Source: Dama dama (taxonomy: Eukaryota > Chordata > Mammalia > Artiodactyla > Cervidae). Taken from it: a stretch of DNA of 64,000 nt. The notes under the pieces are model-generated. The model was not told the origin of the DNA. It made no database searches and saw only the letters and a list, made by a program, of their open reading frames with translations. The DNA lies in assembly GCF_033118175.1 (NCBI RefSeq), contig NC_083697.1, positions 29,424,001-29,488,000 on the forward strand. The letters run 5' to 3'. This document shows, piece by piece, positions 60,946-64,000 of the stretch. Both the position numbers and the translations under genes were made by a program. Within the stretch, counting starts at the first letter, position 1, and each line of letters begins with the position of its first letter.

Positions 60946-62956
60946 CAAGGAATTAGATCTGATAGACAGAGTGCCTGAAGAACTATGTATGGAGGTTTGT
61001 GACATTGTACAGGAAGCAGTGATCAAGACCATCCCCAAGAAAAAGAAATGTAAAAAAGCAAAATGGTTGTCTGAGGAGGCCTTACACAGAGTTGAGGAAA
61101 GAAGAGAAGCTAAAGGCAAAGGAGAAAAAGAAAGATAAACCCATTTGAATGCAGAGTTCCAAAGAATAGCAAAGAGAGCCAAGAAAGCCTTCCTCAGTGA
61201 TCAATGCAAACAGAGGAAAATAATAGAAAGGGAAAGACTAGAGAACTCCTCAAGAAAATTAGAGATACCAAGAGAAGATTTCATGCAAAGATGAGCTCAA
61301 TAAAGGACAGAAATGGTATGAATGTAACAGCAGCAGAAGATATTAAGAAGAGGTGGCAAGAATATACAGAACTATACCAAAAAGATCTTTATGACCCAGA
61401 TGAAGATGATGGTGTGATAACTCACCTTAGAGCCAGACATCCTGGAATGCAAAGTCAAGTGGGCCTGAGGAAGCATCACTACTAACAAAGCTAGTGGAAG
61501 TGATGGAATTCCAGTTGATCTATTTCAAATCCTAAAAGATAACACTGTGAAAGTGCTGCACTCAATATGTCAGCAAATTTGGAAAACTCAGCAGTGGCCA
61601 CAGGACTGGAAAAGGTCACTTTTCATTCCAATGCAAAAGAAAGGCAATGACAAGAATGTTCAAACTACTGCACAATTGCACTCATCTCACATGCTAGCCA
61701 AGTGATGCTCAAAATTCTCCAAGCCAGGCTTCAACAGTACAATAACTGTGAACATCCAGATACTCAAGCTGGATTTAGAAAAGGCAGAGGAACGACAGAT
61801 CAAATTGCCAACGTGCGTTGGATCATAGAAAAAGCAAGAGAGTTTCAGAAAAACACAGACTTCTGCTTTATTGGCTACGCCAAAGCCTTTGACTGTGTGG
61901 ATCACAACGAACTGTGGAAAATTCTTAAAGAGATGGGAATACCAGACCACCTTATCTGCCTCTTGAGAAACCTATATGCAGGTCAGGAAGCAATAGTTAG
62001 AACTGGACAGGGAACAACAGACTGGTTCCAAATAGGGAAAGGAGTATGTCAAGGCTATATGTTGTCACCCTGCTTATTTAACGTATATGCAAAGTAAATC
62101 ATGAGAAATGCCAGGCTGGATGAAGCACAGACTGGAATCAAAATTGCCAGGAGAAATATCAATAACTTCAGATATGCAGATGACACCACCCTTATGGCAG
62201 AAAGCGAAGAAGAACAAAAGAGCCTCTTGATGAAAGTGAATGAAGAGAGAGAAAACTTGGCTTAAAACTCAACGTTCAAAAAATGGAGATCATGGCATCC
62301 TGCCCCATCACTTCATAGGAAATAGATGGGGAAACACTGGAAACAGTGACAGACTTTATTTTGGGGGGTTCCAAAATCACTGCAGATGGTGACTGCAGCC
62401 ATGAAATTAAAGACGCTTGCTCCTTGGAAAAAAAACTGTGAGCAACCCAGATAGCATATTAAAAAGCAGAGACGTTACTTTGCCAACAAAGGTCCATATA
62501 GTCAAAGCTATGGTTTTTCCAGTAGTCATGTATGGATGTGAGAGTTGGACCATAAAGAAAGCTGAGCACTGAAGAATTGATGCTTTTGAACTGTGGTGTT
62601 GGAGAAGACTCTTGAGAGTCCCTTGGACTGCAAGAAGATCCAACCAGTCCATCCTAAAGGAGATCAGTCCTGAATATTCATGGAAAGAATTGATGCTAAA
62701 GCTGAAACTCCAATACTTTGGCCACCTGATGTGAAGAAGTGACTCATTGGAAAAGACCCCGATGCTGGGAAAGATTGAAGGCAGGAGGAGAAGAGGACAA
62801 CGGAGGAAGAGATGGTTGGATGGCATCACCGCCTCAATGGACATGAGTTTGAGCAAGCTCCAGGCGTTGGTGATGGACAGGGAGGCCTGGCGTGCTGTAG
62901 TCCATGGGGTCGCAAAGAGTTGTACACGAGCTAGTGCCTGAACTGTACTGAACTGA
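60946..62956 (+). mobile_element. BovB LINE, longest copy in the window (about 2.0 kb)
   Basis: It covers the end of the endonuclease-RT linker, RT (131-codon open frame at 61702-62097) and the 3' end. The YADD box is intact at 62173-62184, but the motif A aspartate is Gly (GGC at 61873-61875, in the FIGYAKAFD segment). Multiple stops and frameshifts follow. Flanking copies GGAGGGGATGAGATT (60931-60945) and GGAGGAGATGAAATT (62957-62971) look like the target-site duplication. Confidence 0.94.
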
Positions 62957-64000
62957 GGAGGAGATGAAATTGTTTCTGGTGAGGGGCAGAGCAAAGGATT
63001 GCTGATTTTTATTAGAGATGTTTTATCATTGTTCAATATTCAAGTGTAACTATAACCAAAATTTAAATAAAGAAGAAAATCCAGCCAGCAAATAGAAGAA
63101 CAAAAGTAAGCAAAATGGAAATGTAAAAACTTTGGAAAAAGAACACATGATCACTTGAATACATGTACATATAGGTCAAAGACTAAGTATCATAAGGATT
63201 AGGTTAGCACTACAAAATGCAAATGTTAAAAATCTTGATGAAATAAAAGTGGCCATAGAATGAGAAAACTGAGCATTTGAGGAGAAGAAAGTATTAACAT
63301 CGTCTTTCATAGAATTCAGTCATTAATACTGAATTTGAATATAAAGTGACTCAATTCTTTCACTATTTTTTGTAACTTCAGTTTTCTTAATAGTAAATGA
63401 TATTGACAGTGTTCTTAGTAAAAAAAAAATTATCTGATAATTAACGTTCTTTGATTTTACTTTATATGACTTAATAACATTTAAAATAATTTATTTTATT
63501 TAAAAATAGCATATAGATTATGTTCTCACTTTTAAATAATCCTGCCCATCTAATTCAAAATACAGCATAATTCTATTGGCTGTTAGCAACCAACAGTTGT
63601 ACATGAGAGGCAAAATTTTGAGAGACATATAACTTCTTTTATATTACTCTTCCATATCACTAATATTTTTGTAGTAAAATTGTATTACTTTATAAAACAA
63701 TGCAATGATTCTTAAAAATTAGTTTGTAAGGTATTAAGTACAAAGAATAAAACACCAAAGCTGCTGTATTCCGCAATTATCTTTTTCCTTCTGGATATAA
63801 TATGTATTTTCTACACCATTGAAATTGCAATTAATACCACAATGACTTTGAGAATTATTGTATCTTCATTGATTTATCTATGTCTTTCCTCATGATATAA
63901 ATAGCATCTCTAAGGAAGATGCTGCCTCTGTCAATTCACAGATTCCTGCACAACGCATAGTATATTTTCTTGAACAGATATGCAACAAATGTATTTAAAT

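Larger units (their letters stand above)
57259..64000 (-). other. BANK1: BANK1 intron 1, 3' portion
   Basis: This is sequence upstream of the exon 2 acceptor that runs off the right edge. It carries a SINE, two BovB pieces, a MIR, an L1 end and an MST solo LTR. 58240-59630 (possibly old L1-derived) and 62972-64000 show nothing I can name. No promoter or first exon is visible, so the transcription start must lie further right. Confidence 0.85.

Noticed and set aside
62407..63036. 209-codon minus-strand open frame
   Set aside because: It is the antisense of BovB ORF2, which tends to be open in all copies; no splice or start context supports a gene.
1..64000. A previously undescribed biological system
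   Set aside because: The window is intronic sequence of a known immune gene with known repeat classes. Nothing seen requires a new system.

Overview
The window is intronic DNA from a ruminant, almost certainly a bovid (cattle, sheep or goat type). The evidence is the repeat content. There are at least nine BovB (RTE) LINE pieces, many ending in the typical repeated AACTG tail, about 22 tRNA-derived Bov-tA/BOV-A2 SINEs including head-to-tail dimers, CHR-2-type cetartiodactyl SINEs and bovine-type L1 3' ends. Older mammalian repeats (MIR, L2, L1M, hAT-Charlie MITEs, MaLR LTRs) lie underneath. The species cannot be decided from the sequence alone.

Only one protein-coding gene is recognised: BANK1 (B-cell scaffold protein with ankyrin repeats 1), on the minus strand. 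Exon 2 (57258 down to 56860, 399 nt) encodes the TIR-like domain. Exon 3 (10761 down to 10607, 155 nt) encodes the linker leading into the DBB domain. Both have consensus AG/GT borders and compatible phases. The rest is the 3' part of intron 1 (57259-64000), all of intron 2 (10762-56859, 46,098 nt) and the 5' part of intron 3 (1-10606). Exon 1 and the promoter lie beyond the high-coordinate end; exon 4 onward lies beyond the low-coordinate end.

Layout. 1-2290: two BovB copies, the second inserted into a SINE. 2900-9830: SINEs, two hAT MITEs and a possible processed pseudogene. 10436-10761: an L2 fragment next to exon 3. 13140-17500: a nested block of old L1 with CHR-2, BovB and Bov-tA insertions. 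18018-20324: a SINE dimer and an L1 with a twin-priming inversion. 22100-30530: SINEs, two BovB copies, MIR and L2. 31700-43600: sparse old repeats, one BovB and L1 3' ends. 43600-50215: old L1 on both strands. 52265-53246: BovB. 55060-58235: an MLT1-like LTR, a SINE fragment, exon 2, then a SINE, a BovB tail and a MIR. 59635-62956: an L1 end, an MST solo LTR with target-site duplication, and the longest BovB (about 2.0 kb).

I found no operon, CRISPR array, RNA gene or undescribed system. All but a few of the open reading frames are decayed LINE or SINE sequence. The points most worth a second look are the cysteine codon at the position of human BANK1 Arg61, the strand bias of BovB against the gene's sense strand, the twin-primed L1, the SINE close upstream of the exon 2 acceptor, and an unexplained coding-like block at 9053-9957.
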